Assembly: GCA_039707655.1 (NCBI GenBank)
Contig: CM077664.1
Location: 193,992,195 to 194,056,194 of the forward strand
Source of the DNA: Elymus sibiricus
Taxonomy: Eukaryota > Streptophyta > Magnoliopsida > Poales > Poaceae
Length of the DNA stretch: 64,000 bases
Reading direction: 5' to 3'
Of this stretch, positions 54,670 through 64,000 are shown in pieces. The notes under the pieces are model-generated. The model was not told where the DNA came from, did no database searches, and saw only the letters and a program-made list of their open reading frames with translations. Each line of letters opens with the position of its first letter. The stretch's first letter is position 1. Made by a program: the position numbers and the translations under genes.

Positions 54670-55490
54670 GGAGCACTCGGAGCCACCGATCTGAAAGGGC
54701 TGAACCTCCAAAACCTTCTAATTGATTTCGGCCGAACCAACTCACTCCAACTCGGTCCAACCGAAATCACTTAGATTGATCTAGGCTTTCATCTCGGTGC
54801 TACCGAATTGAACCATTTCGGAGCCACCGATGTGCTATACTGCGTGTAGTTACACATATCGATGCCACCAAGTTGTTCAACTCGGCACCACCGACAGCGT
54901 ACGGGTATATATATCGCGCGGACCGAACGGTTGAAATTTCTCGACCCCACTCGTTCCCGCTCCCTGTCGCTGCCGTCACCCTTCGTCTTCGGACTTCGCC
55001 GTCGTCTCCAGCGCGCCCTCGCCGCAGGACTCCGTCACCGTCAACGGCAATCTCCACCGCCGTTGCCGCCATAGAGAATCTCCACCGAGTTAGGGTGAGA
55101 TTCGATCCCTTTCGTGCTTCCTTTTTCCGATTCAATGCACGTTAGGAATGCCATGATTCTTGCCACGATTGCAATGCTAAATCCACTAGGAAAATTCCGT
55201 AGATTAGATTCGAGCGAAATTTCTAGGTTTAAGTTTCCGCCGAATGCATCTCGGACCGACCGATTCGAAATTTTCGGTCCTACCGATTTGGCCCCTGGCC
55301 ATAGCACAAGTACATCTCGGTGCCACCGAGTTGTGCGAATCGGTGAGACCGAAAGTAAAGTCTCAGTGAAACCCTAGCATCTCGGAGCCACCGAACCCCA
55401 TCTCGGTCTGACCGAAGTGGTGTGTAAGGTTTCTATAGTGTGCTTTGGTATCACCGAGATGATCAACTCGGTCCATCCGAAATGCATCAT
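54670..55490. repeat. TCGGTnnnACCGA palindrome array, internal copy
   Basis: About fifteen units, more diverged than in the LTR, such as CTCGGTGCTACCGAATT, CTCGGTGCCACCGAGTT and CTCGGTCTGACCGAAGT. About seven lie before the TATA box at 54906 and about eight inside the following intron (55240-55490). Confidence 0.85.
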
Positions 55491-55599
55491 GTGAAAACTT
55501 GAAACTAAAAGTTGAACTCAAATTTTACGAAAACTATCTGCTTTTTGTGGTGACTCATCTACTCTACCCATACCCATCTATTCACAGGGTCAGCTCAGC
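54880..55599 (+). promoter_or_regulatory. Internal promoter-like region and 5' UTR intron for the second ORF of H
   Basis: A TATA box (TATATATAT at 54906-54914) is followed by a GC-rich leader. A GT-AG intron from 55095 (GGGTGAGATT) to 55587 (TATTCACAG) ends 12 bp before the ATG at 55600. The layout is that of a normal plant gene and is independent of the LTR promoter. Confidence 0.6.
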
Positions 55600-57673
55600 A
55601 TGATGTCTAGTGGCAGTGACAGTCAGAACAGGTCTGAACAGCAGGCAGAGATGAGTGAAGGGTCAAGCCCTAATGAAAGTTTCTATGAGGGAGAGAGGAG
55701 CTCTCCAGACCTTCCTAAAGCTGCAACCAGAACAAGGAAGAAGAAAAATTCTGACAGTGAGGATGAAGATTTTGTTGCAAGTGCAACTGCAACTAAGAAA
55801 AAGAGAATGGTGATTGCTAAGGAGTACAACACCAAACCATCATCCACCAAAGATAAGACTGCTGTGAGGAAAGTCCCCAAGCAGACTGTGCAATACACTC
55901 TTGAAGAGCCTAGTGACAATGAACCAGCTGCCAAGAAGAAGAGGATAAGGAAAACTACTGCCCGTGTGATTGGCAGACCCTCCATGATGATTGAGGAGGA
56001 AGAGGAGGAGGATGAGCCAGCTAATGCACCCCCTGCAAAAGCTCAAAAGCACATGTCTGATGCTATCAAGACTGCTGCACCCTCCAAGTCCAAGCCAAAG
56101 GTGCCAGCACCAAAGAGATCAACCAGAAACATATTTGCTTTAGAGAAGAACAAGGCCCCAGTGCCTGAGACAACTGTTGATGAAGAGCATCTAGTGCTCA
56201 GAAAATTGAAGCCTAAGATTCCAGACCATGACAATGCACACCCAATCGCAGAAAACATGATGCTGAGGAAGGATAAAGGACTACGTCATATGGAGACAGT
56301 CAGATCCTTATGCTATAAGGAGGAGGACAGCATGTGATTATCGTTTTCACACTCGAGAGCAACAGGATTTTTATGAGACAGTTTTGCTTGATAAGAAGCC
56401 CATAGTCAGTGACATGAAGTGGGTGGACTGGGAATACATTGATGAGAATGAGGATTATTTTCCCCATGTCCATGAAAGCTTCAGGATTGCAGGAGTTGAC
56501 GAGTTTGTTGGAAAGAAATTGACCAAGTGGAATGATGAGATGATCATGCAATTTTACTCTACTGCTCATTTCTATCCTGATGGCAGAATAATGTGGATGA
56601 CTGAGGGTATAAGATACCAGTCTACCATCTCTGAGTGGGCAAATCTTCTTGGTGCACCCTAGGAAGAGGACGATGACATTGACATGTATGCCAAGCTCAA
56701 GATGGATCACAACTCCATGGCCAACATGTACACTGCAAGTCCTCAGAAGGATATAGAGACACATAAACTTGGATCAGTGAAGCATTTGCTACCAGGACTG
56801 GCCACCTCAAACACTATCTTGCGGTATACTCTATTACCCAAGTCAGGCGATGATAAGATGATTCGTGGCCACTCCATCAACTTGCTGCATTTATTTGATA
56901 CACCTCAGAAATTCAAGGTGATGAGCCTGATAGTAGAGACTATCAAGAGGACTGCAGCAGATCAGAAGAGATCGTGCGGATATGCTCCACATATACAGTT
57001 ATTGATCAATTCCAAGGTTGGAACCAGCACATATCTTCTTGATCGAGAGCACTTGCCACTCCGTCCAGATTTTGAGGACAATGTCATAGTGATGGATCCT
57101 TTGCATCCCACTTCTGCACAAGCTCAAGAGGAAATCCGCAAAGCTAAAGAAGCAAAAGCAGCTCAGGAGGCATCAGCTCCCAGTGCTCAAATTGCCAATC
57201 TCAAGACACCCAAGGATCAAATGCAATATCTGCTTGAAGGCACTCTGAGGATTGAGCGAAGTTTGGCCAACCTCACTCAGACCCAGGCCAGTTTTGAGCG
57301 GATTATAGAGACAAAGTTTCATGCTTTGGATGTCAAAGTGACAGAGATTCAGACTTCAGTGGAGCAGCTGCAAGGTGAAGTTGATGCTGTCAAGCTTGCC
57401 AGATCAGATGACAGTGGAGATGACCGACCGACCATAGAGCAATTCCAGTCAGTGCCTAGGGCAGCCAGGTCTGCTGCAATACCAGTTGTGGATCTGAGGA
57501 CCACAGTATCTGCACCAGCCGCCACAGCCACAGTGCCACCGCAGGTCTCAACTCCACCAGTCCAGCAGACGTCAGCAGAAGCATTCGCGGACGCTCTCAT
57601 CTCAACGCCGTCTATGCACACCGGAGTCGCCAGTAGAAGATCGCCTTCAGGAGCTTTGGAGGACCGTGCCTAG
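55600..57673 (+). pseudogene. Second ORF of element H (Lys-rich, 'plant transposon protein'-like domain, coiled coil)
   Basis: Originally one ORF of about 690 codons. Part 1 (55600-56337) is Ser/Lys/Glu-rich with nuclear-localisation-like runs (TRTRKKKNSDSEDEDF, AAKKKRIRKTTARV). Part 2 (56336-57673, another frame) has DFYETVLLDKKPIVSDMKWV, a globular domain with FYSTAHFYPDGRIMWMTEGI and YQSTISEWANLLGAP, then VKHLLPGLATSNTILRYTLL. A coiled coil (IERSLANLTQTQASFERII) and a Pro/Ala-rich end close it. The middle resembles grass proteins annotated as putative plant transposon protein (Transposase_32-like, from memory). Lesions: a frameshift just before 56336 and a TAG at 56660-56662. Function unknown; it sits in the env position of SIRE-type elements. 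Confidence 0.65.
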
Positions 57674-58218
57674 AGAGCCGACTAGTGCTATACTCATTTG
57701 AACTTTTTGGTACTTGTTGCCAAAGGGGGAGAATATGTATAGATCATAGGCTTCGAGAGAGAGAGAGAGAGAGAGTTCTTATTTTTGATTTGCTTCGAGT
57801 TCTCTTGCTACAATTTGTTTGATTTTGCTACCTTTTATGTGTGTGCTTGTTACAGTGCTTGTCGTTTATGCTTGTGAGATACTATGTTGATTGATCATAT
57901 TATGCCTATTGTGATATTCCATGTTTATCTCTCTATCATTATCTTGTATGATCAATTACTTATGTTGGTGATGCGTGCTTACCTTTCCAATCATATCATT
58001 TTGCGCGCTCCACCAAGATGTATGTGACATGGAAGAGTGACCCATGAGCCTAATCGATTGTGCATTTGCATTCAAACGCAATTTTTTAATAATGCACAAA
58101 TTTAGGGGGAGCTCTTGCTTATCACATACTTCTCAAAGCGACGATGTATTTCATTCATTTAATCATTTGTCGAAGCTTTGATCTATATGTTGTCATCAAT
58201 TACCAAAAAGGGGGAGAT
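57674..58218 (+). other. 3' non-coding end of element H with (GA)n and polypurine tract
   Basis: A GA microsatellite lies at about 57752-57773. Tract-like CCAAAGGGGGAGAA (57722), TTAGGGGGAGC (58103) and the functional-position tract AAAAAGGGGGAGAT (58205-58218) occur in order; the last directly precedes the 3' LTR. Confidence 0.8.
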
Positions 58219-59795
58219 TGAAAGCACATTTTCTCCCTTGGTGGTTTTGGTAATTCATAACAACATATATCTCATTGAACTAATGTCCATTCAAGATTAA
58301 GATTTCAGGATGTTCAATGATTGGCATGGCATGGACTAGAGATGTGGACCCCTCAAAATGCTAAGGACAAGGATTGGCAAAAGATCAAGACTCTACATTT
58401 TCGGTTTAGTGATCCAAGATCACATTGAGTCCATAGGAAAGCCAATACTATTAAAAGGGGGCGAGGTGTTGCTTAATGGTCTTTTTGCTCAAGTGCTTAG
58501 TGACAGTACTCCTAAACCCTCAACCACTCTCTCTAACCAAATATGTCCTAAACCTACATTCCAACTCGGCCCCACTGATATTTCCAATCCGGCCCCACCG
58601 AGTTCATCCAAGAGTTAGCCACTGCCAAAACCCTAACAAATCGGATCCACCGAAATGGATCTCGGTCCCACCGAGATGGCCTTGCCAACTCTCTGTAATC
58701 AGTTGCATTCACTTCGGTCTCACCGAGTTATGCAAATCGGTCTCACCGAGATGGCTTGCCAACTCTCTGTTGCCTTATTGCTTCACTTCGGTCCAACCGA
58801 GTTGATGCAATCGGTGCCACCGAGATGAGGATTGCCCTAAGCCATTGCACTTCGGTCCGTCTGAGTTATTCGTATCGGTCCCACCGAGATTCCTAAAGTT
58901 CATATCTTTTACACAGTTCGGTGCTACCGAGATTATCGTTTCGGTGCCACCGAGTTGGGTCAAAAGTGTGTAACGGTTGGATTTTGTGTGGAGGCTATAT
59001 ATACCCCTCGACCACATCCTTCTCAGCAAGGAGAGCCATCAGAACGTGCCTACACTTCCACCATACATTATCTGAGAGAGAACCACCTACTCATGTGTTG
59101 AGATCAACATATTCCATTCCTACCATTTGAACCTTGATCTCTAGCCTTTCCCAAGTTGCTTTCCACTCAAATCCTTCATCCACCATAGCCAAATCTGTGA
59201 GGAGTGTTTGAGTGCTAGGAAGACTATCATTTGAAGCACAAGAGCAAGGAGTTCATCAACAAAACACCGTCTATTACCTTTTGGAGAGTGGTGTCTCCTA
59301 GATTGGTTAGGTGTCACTTGGGAGCCTCCGACATGATGTGGAGTTGAACCAAGAGTTTGTAAGGGCAAGGAGATCGCCTACTTCGTGAAGATCTACCCCG
59401 AGTGAGGCTAGTCCTTCGTGGACGTAAGCCATGGTGGAATAGACAAGGTTGCTTCTTCGTGGACCCTTCGTTGGTGGAGCCCTCCGTGGACTCGCGCAGC
59501 CGTTACCCTTCGTGAGTTGAAGTCTCCATCAACGTGGACATACGATAGCACCACCTATCGGAACCACGCCAAAAACCACCGTGTCTTCATCGCGTTTGAA
59601 ATCTCCAATCCCTCCTTTACATACATATGCAATTGCTTACATTCCGCTGCTATACTCTTAGAATTGCATGTGTAGGGTGATGCATGACATGTACTATTGC
59701 TAAAATCTGCCCACAACTAAAATTGGGAAAAGGTTAGGTTTTATTTGGTCAAGTAGTCTAATCACCCCCCCTCTAGACATACTTTCGATCCTACA
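58219..59795 (+). repeat. 3' LTR of element H (1,577 bp)
   Basis: Same as the 5' LTR but with about 219 bp more (near 59017-59235), flanked by short AGCAAGGAG repeats. By eye there are about six substitutions in the first 260 bp. Confidence 0.93.
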
Positions 59796-59800
59796 CCACA

Positions 59801-61880
59801 CCTCCGCCGCTCAAGACGGCGGCGCCGAGGAGGGCGAGGAGGAGATCCCCCCCCCCCCCCCGAAGGGGAAGAGGTCGGTGTCAGAAGACGCCGACGTGGG
59901 CATGCCGCCCAAGGGCCAAAAGAGGCTGAGGCGAGCCTCATCTGAGGCTGCCAACAAGTCGTCGGAGAGAGCCGAGCTCTCCGGTGACTCAGAGGAAGAC
60001 CCCCTCATAACGGGGAGGAAGAAGCCGGCGCCTCGAGGGTAAGCCTTTATCCTTGTCTCCCTTGCTTGAGTCATTGTTTCATCAAGGGAAATTTTCACAG
60101 AAGCAACTTTTCACACACAGTCCGTCGAAGGTGGTCCCTAACGGTTCCTCGAACGGGTTGCCGTCCGCCAGCGGGACTCCAGAGCCCGTTGCTTCTCCCC
60201 CGATGCAAGTCGGTCTGGGGGAGGCAACATCCACCCTGGCCCCCGAGGTCAACACGGCAGGGGCCGACGATGCGGCGGTCATGGCCGAGGAAGAAACCTC
60301 GGTCCAACAAGACCAGGGGACGAAGCGCCCCGAGGTCATCGAAGAAGGGCTGGGCCAGATATTGGCCCAGCAGGAGTCTACCTCAGCACCGCCTTCACAG
60401 ACGGGGGCTCCTCGGGTGGATCCATCTGAGGTCATCCCTCCACCCCAGCGTGCTGTCCGAGGACGGACCGGCGAGGGGTGGGCCGAGGAGGTGGAGGAGG
60501 CCCTAAAGGGCTGCTCCCTTAAGGAGGAGCACCGCGCCTTGATAGGTACGGCGCTGGAAGGTTACCGGTCCGCACAGGCCGGCCTGCACGAGGTCTTCAA
60601 AAACCTTGTAGCAGGTTTCGAGGTACGTCTTCTGCGCAGTCGGTTTGCTTTGTTTTTATGAAATTTGTCCGAGGACATAAAAAGTGTAGCCTGCTGAGTG
60701 GCGTAATGAGTGAGTAGCCCCCGAGCCCGAAGTCGGTTTCAAGAAACCGGCATCGGGGTCGCTTGAGTAAGTAGGAGCTTGTTGAGTAGCCCACAGGACG
60801 CTACCCGAAGTGGCTGTCCTGGAGCATATGGATGGTCGAGACCATTTTTCCTTTAACAAGGAGTTTGTTTTATGACAGGTTTCGACTTTAGTGCCGGACT
60901 CCGTATCCGGAGAGATGGCGGAGATGAACCGGAAACTTGAGCGATCTCAAGGTAAGCAAGGTTAAACTTGCATTGTATGTTGTATGTTTAAAGGAAACAA
61001 ATAAGACTTAAAAATATTGACAACGGAGTTGGAGATGCTCAAGGCCGAGCTTAAAAGTGCTCGGAAGGAAGTGCGTCAGCAGAAAGCAGCTGCCGCTACA
61101 GCCGAGAAGGCGCGGGCCGCCGAGAAGGCGGCCGGGGAGAAGCACCAGGCGCGGGTGCTGGACGAGGAGACCCTGAAGGGTGTGTATGAAGCACGCGACA
61201 AGCTTCAGGAGGAGGGGCAGCGTGCGAAAGAGGAGCTCGAGAAGCTTCAACGTGCCCACTCCGAACTCCACACCTCGGCTCGTGCGGACCGCGAGGTGCT
61301 CCACCAAGTGGAACAAATCGCCTCGGGTAAGATATTTTTGCTGCAGTGTACGTTTGGCAGCAAAGGGTGTGTTGAGCTCACCCAGTTATGGCATTCCGCA
61401 GAGGTCTTCGAGGATCTCCCACAGAGTGCGGAGGATGCAGTGGCCTACTTCAGCCAGCTGGCGGGTCATGAGGCGGAGAAAGCCTTCTGGGGTCAATTCC
61501 CAGGGTCCCCATCCGCGCAGCTGCTCAATCATCGAGTGAAGCAGCTGGTCAAGCTATTTCGCATGACAAGGTCAGCCCTCCAGGACCTCTGCGTTGCCCT
61601 GTGGCCGGCCGAAGCCATGCCGAGGAGTCTCTTCGGCCTGACGGCTCGTCTTCGAGATGTCGTGCCCTGCGTTGACCACTGGAAGAGGTCTGCGTGCTTC
61701 GAAGGGGCTCGGAGGGCATACGCTTGCGTGAAGACTCACTTCCGCAAAGTTGATGCGGAGACTTGTGCTGCTGGCCCCCCTGCCGATAAGCCGCGGACCG
61801 CCGAGCAGTTCTTCATCGAGGTGGGGGCAGGAGCTCGGACCACCGAGGCCGTGTGCCCTAAGGACACCCTATATTTTTAG
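59801..61880 (+). CDS. Antisense ORF of element E, exons 2 (rest) to 6
   Basis: Exon 2 continues to 60038 (VSEDADVGMPPKGQKRLRRA, basic/acidic, with a poly-C run that shifts the frame). Exon 3 (60121-60622) is a Pro/Glu-rich linker ending VFKNLVAGFE. Exon 4 (60879-60951) codes VSTLVPDSVSGEMAEMNRKL. Exon 5 (about 61017-61326) is a long Ala/Glu/Lys coiled coil (LKAELKSARKEVRQQKAAAA). Exon 6 (61402-61880) codes EVFEDLPQSAEDAVAYFSQL and ends CPKDTLYF. Introns 60039-60120, 60623-60878 and 61327-61401 are GT-AG; the acceptor before exon 5 is uncertain. Together with 49063-50218 the product would be about 850 residues. Disrupted by H and probably by the poly-C shift. Confidence 0.7.
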
Positions 61881-63164
61881 GTACTCCGGAATGCCGGGGT
61901 GTATGATGTAAAAACTTTATTGTTTGAAATGAAAATGGCTTGAAGTTCCATATGTGTTTATTTAGTAATTTGATTATTCCTCCGGTATGACTTTTTAAAA
62001 TGAGAGTGGCCAGTCGTCGGCCTTAGCCCCCATGTAGGTTATACAAAGGGTGTTCCCTAAGCCATACTTGACCCTTAGCCGACGTCTCGGTACCCATGGG
62101 CGGTCGATGACTTAGAGGAACTAGGCAATCGGACTATAGTGGCTTGATGTCTTTCACTTAGCCATAGGAGTTTAACTGTGGGGGTGATGACCAGCCCCCG
62201 GTGTGGGAAGTGTTCGGCCTATTCGGCCGAGGTCGAGGCCAGAGCACACTTCGGCTAAAAGATAAAAGCCCTTCGTTTAACACGGGTGATCTCTATGACC
62301 ACATCGCTTGACGCGGTCTCCGAATGGCAGACCAGTTTACGCTTACCTAGATAGTCAGTTTTTGGCTTTCTCCACTGAGGCGCCACGCCAATTGACCTGG
62401 CGGTGCAATCGCAATGGTTCTCCCGTTACGCCCTTAGCCTAATTCATCGGAAATGTAAGGGGTACACATAGGAGCCGGGCAACCCAACTATTGACCGAAA
62501 TCTAGGTTCGAAACTGATGCATATAAGGCCAAAATCCAAGACGCCAAACACATCGGAATTTTGTGATACAATTGCATCTTTTTTAGAGAACTTCATCGTT
62601 CCAGAGCTATGCTGATAAAGAAATAGAATAGGGACCTTGAAAGGGCACGGTTTCGTTATTTCATCAATCATGTACATGCCCTGTGGACGAGAGTAATGGA
62701 AAGAATACAAAGTAGATGGCAAATAAGGAGGGGGGAGAACAGGTCGGATAATCACTAACGGATTTTAAAGGATCCGGACCGAAGCCTGCCGCACGTCTGC
62801 GTTTCCGAACTGTTGACCAGATCGTCCTGATTGAAGACGAAGAATTTGCGAAGGTCGACGCCCTTCTGGCCCTTTATACACTCTAAGTGTTTGATTGACC
62901 AGGCTCCTTGAGTGGAGGTGTCACTCTGTGGTTAAGGCCACCTAGACGTATGCATACTTTGGCTGCTTCTTTCACAGATACCTGCCTGTGCTGGGGCTCT
63001 AAGCCTCGCCATTGCGTGGTTAACCCGCGCATGACGCTTCAGAATTGTTTTGGCTCCTCGCCGTCCCAGGGGATCTTGAGTGCGAAATTATGCACTCTAG
63101 GGACGTAGTGCCCACAGAGAGGGCACTCGAGGAGCCCGCACCCCTATTTCGGGTGCGGGGGTAA
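61881..63164 (-). other. Spacer of element E where pol is expected
   Basis: About 1.3 kb without coding frames. The first 100 bp (TTGTTTGAAATGAAAATGG) could hold the polyadenylation region of the antisense gene. No RT or integrase motif was found on either strand. Confidence 0.65.
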
Positions 63165-63989
63165 CTAGCCGAGATCGATTTGTGCAGCCTTGACGCGCTT
63201 TAAAGAGTGGGCAGCGCGTTTACTGCTGCGGGCTGCCTCCTCGGACGCTTGAACCTCGGCTGCGAAAGCCGCAGTCTGTTCCTCTATCCGGAGTGAGCGT
63301 TCTATGTTGCCATTGACAGTGATAACGCCCTTGGGTCCCGGCATTTTGAGCTTGAGATAGGCATAATGCGGAACTGCGTTAAAGCGGGCGAAGGCTATGC
63401 GCCCTAGGAGCGCATGATACCCACTCCGGAAGGGTACGATGTCGAACATTAACTCCTCGCTTCTGAAGTTCTCGGGCGAACCGAAGACTACCTCTAGGGT
63501 TATAGTTCCTGTACAACGGGCTTCAACGCCCGGGATGACACCTTTAAAGGTGGTAGAGCTCAGCTTGATCCAAGATGAGTCGATGCCCATCTTTCGAACT
63601 GTATCCTCGTAAATGAGGTTAAGGCTGCTTCCCTCATCCATCAGGACGTGTGTAAGATGATAACCATCAACAATGGGGGCTAGGACGAGCGCCGCCGATC
63701 CGCCATGCCTGATGCTGGTCGGATGGTCATGCTTATTGAAAGTGATCGGGTAGGCCGACCACGGGTTATACTTCGGGGCGACTGGCTCCAGCGCGTATAC
63801 GTCCCGAAGTGCACGTTTCCGCTCCCTCTTGGGGATGTGGGTGACGTAGATCATATTGACCTCTGTTACCTCATTTGGAAACTTCTTCTGCCCTCCATTA
63901 GTGGGCTGCCGAGGTTCATCCTCGTCGTCGCTACGGTGTTGGGTTTTACTTTGCCCCTCTGCCGCTATCTTCCCAGCTTGCTTAAACAC
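63165..63989 (-). CDS. Aspartic protease region of element E (partial polyprotein)
   Basis: The frame contains VNMIYVTHIPKRERKRALRD, then THVLMDEGSSLNLIYEDTV, the retropepsin active site with D-E-G where D-G-G is usual. FKGVIPGVEARCTGTITLEV, HALLGRIAFARFNAVPHYAY and LKMPGPKGVITVNGN follow. The frame ends in an Ala/Lys/Arg-rich helix and a stop at 63165. Relatives continue into RT at this place. Upstream gag lies beyond the window. The Glu in the active-site loop may impair catalysis. Confidence 0.8.
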   Translation of the reverse strand: MFKQAGKIAAEGQSKTQHRSDDEDEPRQPTNGGQKKFPNEVTEVNMIYVTHIPKRERKRALRDVYALEPVAPKYNPWSAYPITFNKHDHPTSIRHGGSAALVLAPIVDGYHLTHVLMDEGSSLNLIYEDTVRKMGIDSSWIKLSSTTFKGVIPGVEARCTGTITLEVVFGSPENFRSEELMFDIVPFRSGYHALLGRIAFARFNAVPHYAYLKLKMPGPKGVITVNGNIERSLRIEEQTAAFAAEVQASEEAARSSKRAAHSLKRVKAAQIDLG

Positions 63990-64000
63990 CCAGCAATTCC

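Larger units (their letters stand above)
50219..59795 (+). mobile_element. Element H: Copia-like (Maximus/SIRE-type), pol-less, complete
   Basis: Flanked by TSD CCACA (50214-50218 and 59796-59800). LTRs 50219-51576 and 58219-59795, PBS TGGTATCAAAGC at 51579, intact gag, a long non-coding middle, a second ORF with its own promoter-like leader, and polypurine tract before the 3' LTR. No protease, integrase, RT or RNase H frames are present. Gag type, PBS and the extra ORF in the env position suggest the Maximus/SIRE lineage. Confidence 0.9.
59796..64000 (-). mobile_element. Tat-like element E, right segment (runs off window)
   Basis: Continues after the TSD of H with the remaining exons of the antisense gene, a spacer and the minus-strand gag/protease frame. 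No RT, RNase H or integrase lies between protease (63165) and the antisense gene (61880). Confidence 0.85.

Noticed and set aside
49063..61880. Interpretation as an ordinary host gene split by a transposon
   Set aside because: It lies between the polypurine tract/3' LTR and the protease of the same element, and its domain is known from Gypsy elements.

Overview
The window looks like intergenic DNA from a large grass genome, most likely a Triticeae species such as wheat, Aegilops or barley. Almost everything is LTR retrotransposon. The LTR ends (TGATACGTCC..., TGATAACCCACAAG..., TGACGGTGTCC... read on the element strand), the PBS types and the gag/protease sequences are, from memory, those of Triticeae Athila-like, Tat-like, chromovirus-like and Maximus/SIRE-like elements. 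Genus and family names are inference; the element boundaries, target-site duplications (TSDs) and reading frames were read from the sequence.

Layout. 1-3029: 3' part of a plus-strand Tat-like Gypsy element (G) with an antisense B3-domain ORF before its 3' LTR. 3030-8222: 5' part of a minus-strand Tat-like Gypsy element (F) with broken gag, protease, RT and RNase H and one LTR. 8223-13490: a gene-like island holding a broken F-box/FBD gene and an intact ORF for a 3'-5' exonuclease-fold protein that has lost catalytic residues. 13490-14108: terminal and subterminal repeats of a probable CACTA DNA transposon. 14109-47988: Athila-like plus-strand element D (RNase H-integrase, post-pol ORF, start of the 3' LTR), opened by a large nested insertion. 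That insertion is element A (16409-45726, minus, TSD GTTAC). A holds element B (20271-26763, minus, TSD GGCAG) and, inside its own 5' LTR, element C (31180-44397, TSD CAAGG). C is a non-coding tandem of three ~3.9 kb LTRs and two ~0.75 kb internal domains. 47989-64000: minus-strand Tat-like element E, inserted in the 3' LTR of D. It carries a multi-exon antisense gene split by a complete Copia-like element H (50219-59795, TSD CCACA).

A theme runs through the window. Elements A, B, C, E and H have no recognisable reverse transcriptase or integrase, yet each keeps or has gained something else: gag-protease plus an Athila ORF, a conserved acidic ORF, bare LTRs, an intron-bearing antisense gene, or gag plus an ORF with its own promoter-like leader. 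They would depend on enzymes supplied by relatives. The most unusual signals are an array of TCGGTnnnACCGA palindromes upstream of both the LTR TATA box and an internal TATA box in H, a GC-rich hairpin repeated in the LTRs of three different Athila-like families, the three-LTR structure of C, and the exonuclease-fold protein whose catalytic E, Y and D have become Q, F and N.

Relative order of events from nesting: D is oldest; A, E and the CACTA end interrupt D; B and C interrupt A; H interrupts E. No tRNA, rRNA or CRISPR was seen.
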